Shown piece by piece: positions 23,250-33,631 of a stretch of 64,000 nt of DNA. Numbering within the stretch: the stretch's first letter is position 1; each line of letters begins with the position of its first letter. The DNA lies in NCBI GenBank assembly GCA_028826165.1, contig JAPDFW010000126.1, positions 62,001 through 126,000 of the forward strand. The letters are read 5' to 3'. Origin of the DNA: Anaeramoeba ignava (lineage: Eukaryota > Metamonada > Anaeramoebidae). Below the pieces are notes generated by a model. That model did not search any database, was not told the origin of the DNA, and saw only the letters and a program-made list of their open reading frames with translations. The translations under genes were made by a program, and so were the position numbers.

Positions 23250-24191
23250 TCATAAATTTAACTTATTTTTGACAATCTGCCAAAATTCTGACATGATTTT
23301 TACAACAGAATCAATATCCTTTTGAGTATAATCACTTTCCTTATCAGCCAAACCAACAACAACAACAATTCTTTTTTGGTCTGATTCAAAAATAGGGACA
23401 ATAGCGCATCTAGTAATAGGAACATGACCAACAGGAATACCTCTTTTGAGAGGATTAGGTTTCAAGTAGTCATTCTCAATAATAGGTTTTCTCTGCCTAA
23501 TAGCCTCACCCCATAAGCCAGTTTCTTCAAGATTGAAAACAAGGGGTTTATTCAACATTTTGCATTGTTTTAAAGCATTTGTTGACCAACCAAGTGAAGT
23601 GAATTTGTCTTGCGTTTTGTTGACAATACAAACAAATCCCTTTGTTGATTCTGAAGCTTTTATCGCTTCATCCAAACAAAACATTGATATTTCTCTTGGT
23701 GATAAATCAGGTTTTGATAGCAACAATTCAATTTTTGAATATTTCTTATCAAAATCAACTGATGGTCGAAGAATCACTTGAAAATACATTCCATCTTTTA
23801 ATCTCACTGGATGAATCCAAACAAAAATATCAAGTTTTTTATTCTGAATTGTTTTGTATTTCCATTTGTAATTGATTTCTCCTCTTGATAATGCTGTTGA
23901 TATTTTTTCCTTCAATTCTTCAAATGCTTTATCAATATTTTCATATTCAGATTCGTGACTTAATGATAAAAGGTTTTGTAATGTTAAAGTTGCTACTTCT
24001 TTATCTTCAAATCCAAATAATTCTGATAATGGTTCGTTGAATCCAATATAATATCCTTTTGAATCAGTCAATCCAATTGCATCTAATTGATTTGATGTCA
24101 TTTTTAAATACTGTTTTGGTGTGTTTGTTGAATTGTTTTTGATTGCTGCTAGTAAATCTTTACTTTCTGAATTTCCCATTAAATTTCCCAT
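23250..24191 (-). CDS. PAS-GAF sensor-like protein with possible N-myristoylation
   Basis: A single-exon gene of 313 residues. An N-terminal MGN (and a second MGN at codon 5) is a plausible myristoylation signal. Residues about 30-140 resemble a PAS fold (IGLTDSKGYYIGFNEPLSELFGFED). Residues about 165-310 form a GAF-type domain with WSTNALKQC, TGLWGEAIRQRKPIIENDY, GIPVGHVPITRCAIVPIF and VGLADKESDYTQKDI. This GAF variant is typical of bacterial and archaeal PAS-GAF histidine kinases, where it senses small ligands. No kinase or other output domain is present. A membrane-tethered sensor or scaffold and a bacterial origin of the domain pair are inferences. Confidence 0.75.
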   Translation of the reverse strand: MGNLMGNSESKDLLAAIKNNSTNTPKQYLKMTSNQLDAIGLTDSKGYYIGFNEPLSELFGFEDKEVATLTLQNLLSLSHESEYENIDKAFEELKEKISTALSRGEINYKWKYKTIQNKKLDIFVWIHPVRLKDGMYFQVILRPSVDFDKKYSKIELLLSKPDLSPREISMFCLDEAIKASESTKGFVCIVNKTQDKFTSLGWSTNALKQCKMLNKPLVFNLEETGLWGEAIRQRKPIIENDYLKPNPLKRGIPVGHVPITRCAIVPIFESDQKRIVVVVGLADKESDYTQKDIDSVVKIMSEFWQIVKNKLNL

Positions 24192-24467
24192 TATAATTAT
24201 AATTTTTAATTAAATGAAAAATAAAAAAATGAAAAAAAAAAAAATTTTTTAATGAATTTTTTTAATTAAATTTTTAATTATAAAAAAAGGGGATATTTCA
24301 CTTAAAAAATATTAATTTTTAAATTATTAATATTTTTTAAATTTAATTTAATACTTAAAATGTTGAGGTGTTTTTTTTTTTTAAAAGAAATTAAAAAGAA
24401 GAATAAAAGAATTGATCTTTATTAAAAAATTCAATTAAAAAATTCAATTCAATAAAAAGGATTTTAT
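24192..24467. other. Intergenic, no feature recognised
   Basis: About 275 bases of A/T runs between the PAS-GAF start and the ArfGAP stop. It should hold the PAS-GAF promoter. Confidence 0.5.
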
Positions 24468-27400
24468 TTAAAATTTTGATTTAAAATTTATTTTAAATTT
24501 AGTTTCTTTTTCTTTTTCTTTTTCTTTTTCTTTTTCTTTTTCTTTTTCTTTTTGATTTCCTTTTGCTTTTGGGAATGAAATTTTTTTTTTTAAATTTTGA
24601 TTTTGTTTTTGTTTGAAATTTTGATTTTGTTTGATTTTTGTTCTTGGTTTTGGAAAATGAGATGGTTTATTAAATTGATTTTGCTTAAATTGATTTTGAT
24701 TTTGCTTAAATTGATTTTGCTTAAATTGATTTTGATTTTGATTAAATTGATTTTGATTTTGATTAAATTGATTAAATTGATTAAATTGATTTTGTTTTGA
24801 TTCATTCTTCAAAATATTCTTTTGTCTTGATAAAGTTGTTTTACTTCGTTTTCTTGTTTCAATTTTTGGAAATTGAACTTGTTCTTTTCGGTTATTTTGC
24901 AAAAAATTATCATCATGAACTCTTTTCACAATAGGTCTTGGAGGAGGTTTTCTTTTAGGCATAGTTGAATCAGGAAGTAATTTCTTAGCCATTTGAATTT
25001 TCCCTAAATCATTAGCAAAAATAGTTGATTTTCTATTTAAATTTTTAAACTTATTTCTTTGTTCTTGTTCTGATAAAACGGACCAATTAGTTTCCTTGAG
25101 TTGATTTAAAATATCAACACATTCATGATATTGTTGTCTTTTTGCTAGTTCAAGTGCTGATAAAAAACTTTCACGATATAACTGAGGATTAGCAGGATAT
25201 AAATTAGCTCCATAATGAAGAAGTCTTTTTAAAGCATAAACATTATTATTCAAAACAGCCGAATGAACTGGAGTAAATCGTGTTCCGTTTACAACATTAA
25301 TATCCACAAATGTATTGAGTAATAACAACTCAAGTATTTCCTCGCTTGTTCCCAAAGATGCAATATGCAAGGCTGTATTTTCATAATCATATTGATTTTT
25401 CCAATCAACTTGTGCTCCATAAACTAAACATTCATACAATTCTCCAAAATTTCCCTTTTTCACTGCTTGATAACATTTCATATTCAATAATTGTTGTTTT
25501 TTTTCCAAATCATTATTATCCTCACAAACAATAAAATTCTTGTTGACAAATTCCTTTTTTCCATATTTTCTTTCAATAAATTCCTTTTTGGCCGTCATAT
25601 CATCATCTGGTTTTGGATGATTGATGGTTTGCATATTTGCCTCCAAAATTGAGTTCAGTTTATTATTGCCCAATTTTTTAATAACACGAACAACTTGCCG
25701 ATCCAAATTGTCAAAAACTAAAGAACGAACAAGCATTCTTTGATTTTCTAAACCGCGCAATATTCCTGCGCATTCAATACACACAAAATTTCCAAAATTA
25801 AATGCACACCATTCTGGTGATTCAACTCCACATTCACTACATCTATTATTTCCTTCAATTTTGAATAATTCTTCTAATACTTGATTTCTTTGTGTATCAA
25901 ATGAGTTCATTTTGTTTTTTTCTGCGAATTTTGTAAATGTTTTTGAAATGTTGTTTTGCACTACTTGAATCCATTTTTGTGTTTCTGCTTCTGTTTCTGA
26001 TTGTAGAATATAAGTTCTTTGGGAAGAGTTGATTTCGAAGCAGTTTCTAAAAAGATATTTAAAATTTTTGATATTTTAAAATTTTATTTAATAATTTTAA
26101 ATTGAATATTTATTTTACTTTCTATTCACATCTAATTTTAGTTTAACTGAACAAAAACTTAAATCTACAATTCCAACTGGTGAAAGATCCTAATATTAAT
26201 TAAAATTAAAAATATAAATCAAAATTAAAAATATAAATCAAAATTAAAAATATAAATCAAAATTAAAAATATTAAATAAAATTAAAAATATTAATCAAAA
26301 TTAAAAATATTAATTAAAATTAAAAATATAAATCAAAATTAAAAATATAAATCAAAAAATTCAATCCACTTTTTTTTGATTTTTGATTTTTGATTTTTGA
26401 TTTTTGATTTTTAATTTTTGATTATTGATTATTGATTATTCATTTTTGATTTTTGATTTTTGATTTTTGATTTTTGATTTTTGATTTTTGATTTTTGATT
26501 TTTGATTTTTGATTTTTGATTTTTGATTTTTGATTTTTGATTATTGATTATTGATTTTTGATTATTGATTATTGATTATTGATTATTGATTTTTGATTAT
26601 TGATTTTTGATTATTGATTTTTGATTATTGATTATTGATTTTTAATTTTTAATTATTCATTATTGATTTTTAATTATTGATTTTTGATTATTGATTATTG
26701 ATTATTGATTTTTGATTATTTTCCAAAATTTACTTTCCAATCACGATAATAAAAAATATGATGATCTTTAATAACAAAAAATCTTTTTTTCCAAGATCTC
26801 ACACCTGAACTCGATAATTTAAAAAGATATCCACTTTTTCGAACATTATCTTTTGTTTTGTGTTGAATAATATCTTGTTTAGAAAGCATCTATTAAAAAA
26901 AAATCCAACAAACAAAATGAATTTTCAATCAGAAAATAAATTATTTGCAAAATCATTTACTTTCTTCAATTTCAATCTTTTTTTTTCTTTACTTTGATTA
27001 AATAAATCAAAATTTCTTTTTTCTTCTTCAATATTTTTTGTTAAATTATCAAGTGATGATTTTTTTGCATTTAATAAATCATAACCTTGATGAAAAAAAG
27101 CAATTTGAATATAAATTAAAGAACAAACTCTTTCAAGAAATTCAAATTTTTGTTTTTGTTGAATTTGTCTTAATTGTGATTCCAAATCAAAAGTTGCGAA
27201 AATATATTTTTCTTGAATTTTATTGTATTCTTTTTTTATATCATTGTATTTTTTTGGATCACATTTTGCAGAAGTTGAAATATATTTTGATAAACTTGAT
27301 TCTTTTTCTATTGCGATTTTATCTAAGTTTTTTCTTGCTTCTTTTGCTAAATTAAAGTCTACATTTAAAAATTCTTCTATTGGGTTAGAAAATGCTTTTT

Positions 27401-28806
27401 CAAATTGTGAGTACTAAATTTTAATTTTAATTTTAATTTTGATTTTGATTTTAATTTTGATTTTAATTTTAATTTAAATTTTAATTTGAATTTTAATTTT
27501 AATTTTAATTTTTAATTTTAATTTTAATTTTAATTTTAATTTTAATTTTAATTTTAATTTTAATTTTAATTTTATAAATTAATTTTAATTTTAAATTTTA
27601 TTTAAATTTTAATTTTTAATTTTAATTTTAATTTAAATTTTGATTTTAATTTGATTTGCAAAGTGGATTTACATTTAAATTAACGCATTCACTAACTAAA
27701 TGCATTATACTTCCAAGCCAAGATAAATTTTTAACTAAAATAAATCATTTATAAAAAAAAGTAAAAGGAAATTTTTTAATTAAAAAAGTTTAAATTGAAA
27801 ATCTTTTTACGTAAATTTTCATCTGCAATTGTAGAAAAACTTTTTCTATAATAAGAACCAATTTCATCAGCAAATTGTTTAGAATATTGACTAAATTCTA
27901 ATTTGAAATAATTTGGAAATAATTTAATAAATAATTTAATAAATAATTTAATAAATAATTGAATAAATAATTGAATAAATAATTGAATAAATAATTTAAT
28001 AAATAATTTAATAAATAATTTAATAAATAATTGAATAAATAATTTTATAAATAAATTAATAAATAATTGAATAAATAATTTAATAAATAATTTAAGAAAT
28101 AATTTAATAAATAATTTAATAAATAATTTTATAAATAATTTAATAAATAATTTAATAAATAATTTAATGGAGAATTTTATAAATAAATTGGAAATAATTT
28201 TATAAATAATTTAATAAATAATTTTTATAAATAATTTAATAATTAAATTGGAAATAATTTAATAAATAATTTTATAAATAATTTAATAAATAAATTTATA
28301 AATAATTTAATAAATAATTGAATAAATAATTTAATAAATAATTTTATAAATAATTTAATAAATAATTTAATAAATAATTTTATAAATAATTTAATAAATA
28401 ATTTAATAAATAATTTTATAAATAATTTTATAAATAATTTTATAAATAATTTAATAAATAATTTTATAAATAATTTAATAAATAATTTAATAAATAATTT
28501 AATAAATAATTTAATAAATAATTTAATAAATAATTTAATAAATAATTTAATGAATAAATTAATAAATAATTTAATAAATAATTTTATAAATAATTTAATA
28601 AATAATTTTATAAATAATTTAATAAATAATTGTATAAATAATTTTATAAATAAATTGGAACCTTTTGCTGTTTTGGAAATTTGAGTTGAAAGTTTAACGA
28701 GTCTAAATAAAAATGATTGTAAATCTTTAAGACTATTTTCTAATTGTCTTATTTCTGATTGAAATTGTGGACTATCTTTAACAATTCTATTCAAATTAAT
28801 TTTCAT
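24468..28806 (-). CDS. BAR-PH-ArfGAP-ankyrin protein (ACAP-like)
   Basis: Seven exons in consistent phase give 850 residues: 28806-28662, 27897-27811, 27734-27673, 27413-26961, 26889-26734, 26189-26119 and 26046-24468. Order: BAR domain (about 1-250; NPIEEFL and long amphipathic helices), PH domain (about 265-370; SGYLFKLSS, WKKRFFVIKDHHIFYYRDW, QKWIQVVQNN), ArfGAP zinc finger (CSECGVESPEWCAFNF then CIEC), ankyrin repeats, and a tail of Gln-Asn-Phe repeats and (KE)n. In ArfGAPs the arginine finger lies in SGIHRxLG; here the segment is AGILRGLE, so Arg is kept but the preceding His is Leu. Family members turn off Arf6-type GTPases on endosomal membranes. The long first intron is repeat-filled. 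Confidence 0.9.
26200..26725. repeat. Repeats in the ArfGAP PH intron
   Basis: A block of AATTAAAAATATAAATCA units (about 26200-26360) is followed by TTTTTGATTTTTGA/TTATTGATTATTGA heptamers (about 26370-26720). Two unrelated repeats sit side by side in one intron. Confidence 0.85.
27420..27655. repeat. (ATTTTA)n in ArfGAP intron 3
   Basis: TTTTAA hexamers with some TTTGAT variants between BAR exons 3 and 4. Confidence 0.8.
27915..28655. repeat. 12-mer AATTTAATAAAT array in ArfGAP intron 1
   Basis: About 740 bases of AATTTAATAAATAATTTTATAAAT-type units between exons 1 and 2. The Phe-Ile-Lys-Leu ORF extending the first exon is an artefact of this array. Confidence 0.85.
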
Positions 28807-28870
28807 AATAATAATAAAAGAGAATAAAAGAGAATAAAAGAGAATAAAAGAGAATAAAAGAGAATAAAAA
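28807..28870. repeat. (AGAATAAA)n microsatellite upstream of the ArfGAP gene
   Basis: Five or six copies of AGAATAAA directly before the ArfGAP start codon. Confidence 0.85.
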
Positions 28871-28964
28871 AATGATTTATTTTTTTTTATTGAAAAATTT
28901 TTTTTAAAATTAAAAAATTAAAAAAAAAAGAAATTAAACAAATTAAACATTTTTAATTTTAATT

Positions 28965-29553
28965 TTAAAGATTAATTTCTTTCTTATTTTTTTCTATTTC
29001 TCCAACTGTTTCAATTAAATGTTGGAATGCTTGTGTAAATGTTGGAATATAACTATCAATTAATCCAACATTTAAATCAAGATCACCAATTAAAGAAAGA
29101 ATAATTGAATTTAATTGAATTTGAACCATAATTTTCTCTTTATAAAATGTTGTAATTGATTGATTTTCTCCAAAACCAAGTTTTGAAGTCTAATTTTTAA
29201 TTATAAAATTGAAATTCATTTATAAAATTAAAATTAAAATTAAAATTCAAATTAAAATTCATTTATAAAATTAAAATTAAAATTAAAATTATATCTAAAA
29301 TTATTACTTGATTTGATAAATTTGCAAAAAGTGGCCCAAAAATAAATTCTTTCTTTTGGATATTTTGGGTTTTTGAAACTATTTTATTTTGTTATTATTT
29401 TTTTATTTATTATTTTTTGAATTAAAAAAATTTTAATAAAATACTTTGATCTAAAACAACTCCTTGATTATCTGTAATATAAATTGTTTCAAGCCCAAAA
29501 ATTTTTTCTAAAAGATTTAAAAGAAAATTTTGAGTATCTTGTAATTGATTCAT
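28965..29553 (-). CDS. LAMTOR3: LAMTOR3 (MP1) homologue, Ragulator roadblock subunit
   Basis: Three exons (29553-29445, 29378-29308 and 29189-28965) give 134 residues, close to the usual size of the family (about 124). The order of features matches LAMTOR3: an N-terminal helix with LLNLLEKIFGLETIYITDNQGV, then FGPLFANLSNQTSKLGFGEN, a strand ITTFYKEKIMVQIQLNS, then LDLNVGLIDSYIPTFTQAF. LAMTOR3 forms a roadblock heterodimer with LAMTOR2 on late endosomes and lysosomes, supporting mTORC1 and MAPK signalling. Both introns use GTATTT or GTAATA donors. Similarity is moderate, but the matched segments run along the whole length. Confidence 0.8.
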
Positions 29554-29716
29554 TATTAAATTTAAAAAAAAGAAAAAAAATGAAAAAAATGAAAATAAAA
29601 AAATGAAAATAATTTTTTAAATTTTTAAGAAAAGAAAAGAAAAGAAAAGAAAAAGAAAAAATTAAAAGAAAAAATTCACATTTAAATTGAATTTTTGTTT
29701 ATAATTTGTTTTTTGT

Positions 29717-31094
29717 TTACAAATTTTCCAAATCTTTTTGATTTTTTTCATATTTAATTTGATTAATAATTTTTTGAATTCTTGATAAATTAACTTTTCT
29801 TGAATTTATTACTTGGTTTGTTTGATTTTCTTTAATTGTTTTTCTAATCCTAATAGGATTTTTTTGATATATTTGATTTTTTGGATAATTTTGATTATTT
29901 TGATTTAATTTTGGGAATTTTTTAAAACGAGAATTTTTTTTCAAAATTGGACGAATTATTCTTTGATTTGGAATTAAATCTTTTTTTTCTGGTTCAATTT
30001 CCTTTTTCTTCAAAGAAACCTCTAAATGTTTTAAATAAATTTCTTTTTGATTTAATTCAATTTCTTTTTGATTTAATTGATTTTCTTTTTGAATTAATTG
30101 ATTTTCTTTTTGAATTAATTGATTTTCTTTTTGAATTAATTGATTTTCTTTTTGAATTAATTGATTATTTGGATTTTGATTTGTTTGAATTTGAGTATTA
30201 AAAATGAAAGAATTTCTTTGTAAATTAATTTGAGTAATTTTAGCAAGAATTTCTGAAGCAGAAGGTCTTTTATTTTTCTAAAATTCAAATTAAATTAAAA
30301 TTCATTTTGAATTTAAAATTAAAATCGGATAAAAAATTTACATCAACTTGAAGCATTTCGGAAATTAAATCAAAAAGTTCAGAAGAATAAAAAGAAGGTA
30401 AATTTTGAAATTTTCCTAAAGAAATTTTCTTTCCCAATTCTGTTAAACTAAAAGCCTCAAAAGGAGGAGATAAACAAGCCAACTCATAAATCAAACAACC
30501 TAAAGACCAAATATCAGTTTTATCATCATGAATATTTCCGGCAAATTGTTCAGGTGACATATAAAAAGGAGTTCCAACATGAGTATGAGCAAATTGAGAA
30601 TCAGAATTAAGAGCACGAGCTAATCCAAAATCACCCAGTTTGATATTTTTTTGATTGTCAAGAAAAATATTATCAGGTTTAATGTCTCGATGAAGAATTC
30701 TCTTTCGATGACACTCAAACAAAGCAAGAATTATTTGAGTGAAAATTTTCCAAATTTTTGATTCTTTAATAAATGTGTTTTTTTTCTTATGCTTTTGTAT
30801 CATTTTGTGTAAATCCCCACCTTCACAATATTCCATTACAATAAATAATCTTTTATGTTTTGTATCAAGAACCCTTTCCAAATATCCAACAATATAAGGA
30901 TGTTCAAGTTCGCGAAGAATATTAACTTCTCGAACAATTAATTCTAATTCTTTTTCACACATTCTTCCAAAATATATTTCTTTCCAAACAAATATTTTTG
31001 AATCTGATATTCTTTTGATTTTTTTAACGATTCCAAAACTTCCTTTTCCAATAACTTCTAATTCTTGATATTTTCCAATTTGTAAATCAGTCAT
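29717..31094 (-). CDS. NEK-type serine/threonine protein kinase
   Basis: Two exons (31094-30343 and 30277-29717, phase 0) encode a kinase with the ATG at MTDLQIGKYQ; a longer frame starts only at TTG. Kinase motifs: glycine loop GKGSFG, Lys in FVWKEI, HRDIKPDN, DFGLA, VGTPFYMSPEQ and DIWSLGCLIYEL, with LQVD then KNKRPSASEIL after the intron. The pattern fits the NEK/NIMA family (cell cycle, cilia, centrosome). The non-kinase tail is Gln/Asn/Lys-rich, with repeats of LIQKENQ that may form a coiled coil, as in many NEKs, and a basic end. All catalytic residues are present, so activity is expected. Confidence 0.88.
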
Positions 31095-31399
31095 TAATTC
31101 TTTTTTTTTTTTTGACAATAAAATAAAACAAAAATGAAACAAAAATGAAACAAAAGAAAGAAAGAAAGAAAAATGGAATTGATTTTTTCTTTTTCTTTTT
31201 CTTTTTCTTTTGATTAATTAAAATTGAAATTGAAGAATTAACGAATAATATTAACGTTAATTGAAAAGAAGAAAAAAAAAATGGAAAAAAAGTGGAAAAA
31301 AAACGTTAATATTAAATTTTTTGAAAAGAAAAAAAAAAAAGAAGAAAACTTGAGGAAAATTCTTGTTAGGAATTTTTTTTTGAAAGAATTTTTTTTTCA
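31095..31399. other. Intergenic, A/T and purine-rich runs
   Basis: Contains the NEK start region, (TTTTTC) runs and AAAG repeats. No gene or defined signal is recognised. Confidence 0.5.
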
Positions 31400-33229
31400 T
31401 CAATTATTTTCATCATCTTTTTCTTTTTCTTTTTCATCATCAGATTTCTTTTCTTTTTCATCATCAGATTTCTTTTCTTTTTCTTTTTCATCATCAGATT
31501 TCTTCTCTTTTTCATCATCATCAGATTTCTTCTCTTTTTCTTTTTCATCATCAGATTGCTTTTCTTTTTCTTTTTCATCATCAGATTTCGATTTCTTTTC
31601 TTTTTCTTTTTCATCATCATCATCATCAGATTTCGATTTATATTCCTTTTCTGTGGAATCTTCATCATCAGATTTCTTTTTATCTTGTTTTTGGACATTT
31701 TCTCTAAAATATTTATGTTTATTCTCCAAAAAAAGGTCAATAAAATTTTGTCTTTCTTCTTTTGAACGGAAAACCAAATGAATATTTTTGGATTGAATAC
31801 TAATTAACAAAGAATTATTAGCTTTTGAGATTGAAATCTGCATATCCTTTTCATAAATAAAAGGAGCATTTCCCTTAGGCAAAGTGACTAAAAGAGATTT
31901 AGGTTTAACAGAAATTGTTCCAAGTTGTTTTGTAGAAATGATATAAATATGAAATTCATTTGAATTAAGTTGAATATTTTTTGTTGGTTGAAAAATCTCT
32001 TGAAAATCTTCCACTTCATTATTAACTTGTTGATTTTCATTATTTTGATTTTTCTCTTCTTTTTCACTACTATAATGATCACTAACTTCTTGTTCTTTTG
32101 AATCAGATAAATCCTCTTCCAAAATTGGTTCTTCTTCTTTTAAACTTTGTTTGAATTTTTTTAAATATTTTATAAAAGCATTTTTCATTTCCGTTGCAAT
32201 TTCTTCTGTTTCAACTTTTAAACAAAATAAACCTTGATTTTTGAGATGAATAGTCCAATGAAGTGGTGATTGTTTGTTCTCTAGTATTTCAATATCTTCA
32301 TCATTTTGTGAAAATTTGTTTTGGAAATGAACAAATTCTCCTTCAACTAACATTAATCCTTTTCGTTTGATAATTAATTTTACTTTTGAAATTTGAAGTC
32401 CAAATGGTGTTGTTAAGACACACTTTTTAATTTTTAATTTTTAATTTTTAATTTTAATTTTAATTTTAAATTAATTTTAAATTAATTTTAATTTTAATTT
32501 TATAAATGAATTTTAATTTTAATTTTAATTTTAATTTTAATTTTAATTTTAATTTTAATATCAAAATGAATTTTATAAATGAATTTTAATTTTAATTTTA
32601 ATTTTAAATGAATTTTAATTTTAATTTTAATTTTAATTTGAATTTTTAAATGAATTTTTAAATGAATTTTTAAATGAATTTTTAATTTACATCAAAAGAT
32701 TTCCTGATTCTTGTTCCAATATATTCAAGTGTTGGTTGTTGTTGTTCTTGTTTTAAACGTTGAAGTTCAGCTTTTTTTTGAGAAATTAATTGACCAAAAT
32801 TACTTGCAAAAGTAGGAGAATCAAATTTTAATTGAAATCTAATAGTTCCACCAATATATAAAAGAATTTGATTAGGTTCTTTTTGATTTAAATAAGCCTA
32901 AAAAAAAAAATTTCAAAGAATCAAAAAAAAAAAGCAAAAAAAAATTTTTAAATTAAAAAAATCGTTTTTTGCTTTTTTTCCGTTATTTTAATTTATAATT
33001 TACAGTTGAATCTGTTTGAATTTTAAATTTTTCTTCTTTTTTAGTTCTTAAATTAAAAAAAGTTAATTGAATTGATTCTATTGTTATTCTGTAATAATCT
33101 GAATCTTTTTTGTTATCAAGAATAATTTGTGCATAAAATGGTAAGTTTTCTTCTGACTTTTTTATATTTTTTATATAAAAAAATTATTATTTTATTTGTT
33201 TTTTTAATTTCATAAATTTTTTTTACCAT
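31400..33229 (-). CDS. Unrecognised protein with PH-like segments and an acidic (SDDEKEKEK)n tail
   Basis: Exons 33229-33227 (only the ATG), 33156-33004, 32897-32691 and 32422-31400; all phases agree, giving 461 residues. I cannot name a family. Residues 1-120 and about 140-210 contain alternating strands with YRITIESIQLTFFNLRTKK and WTIHLKNQGLFCLKVET ending in a helix (TEMKNAFIKYLKKF). Residues about 275-375 resemble another PH-like unit (IHLVFRSKEERQNFIDLF). The last 80 residues are Ser-Asp-Asp-Glu-Lys repeats, which may be phosphorylated by CK2. A lipid- or protein-binding adaptor is possible, but the function is unknown. The start was placed at ATG because the acceptor at 33157 restores the frame with no other upstream ATG. 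Confidence 0.6.
32425..32690. repeat. ATTTTA/AAATGAATTTTT repeats in an intron
   Basis: Simple repeats fill the third intron of the PH-like gene. Confidence 0.75.
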
Positions 33230-33631
33230 TTTTTTTTATTATTGTAATTTAAATTGAATTGAGGAAAATCTTTAAAAAAAGAAAAATGAAAAAATGAAAA
33301 AATGAAAAAATAAAATTTTTTTTTCTTCATTTTTAATAAAAGAAAAATCAACATTTAATTTTAATTTGAATTTGAATTTAAATTTTAATTTTAATTTTAG
33401 ATTTGAATTTGAATTTTAATTTTAATTTTAATTTTAATTTTAATTTTAAATTGAATTTTAATTTTAATTTGAATTTGAATTTGAATTTGAATTTTAATTT
33501 TAATTTTTAATTTTAATTTTAATTTTAAAATGAATTTTAATTTGAATTTTAATTTTAAATTTTAATTTTAAATTGAATTTTAATTTGATTGGAATTTTTG
33601 GATCTTATTTTTGGATCTTATTTTTTGGATC
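33230..33631. repeat. Gap with (TTTGAATTTTAATT)n between same-strand genes
   Basis: About 33350-33590 is ATTTTA and TTTGAA repeat, followed by three TTTTTGGATCTTA units at 33593-33640 that overlap the hydrogenase 3' end. No gene is seen. Confidence 0.75.

Noticed and set aside
31281-31781. Plus-strand Ser-Phe-rich ORF
   Set aside because: Antisense of the (SDDEKEKEK) tail of the PH-like protein.
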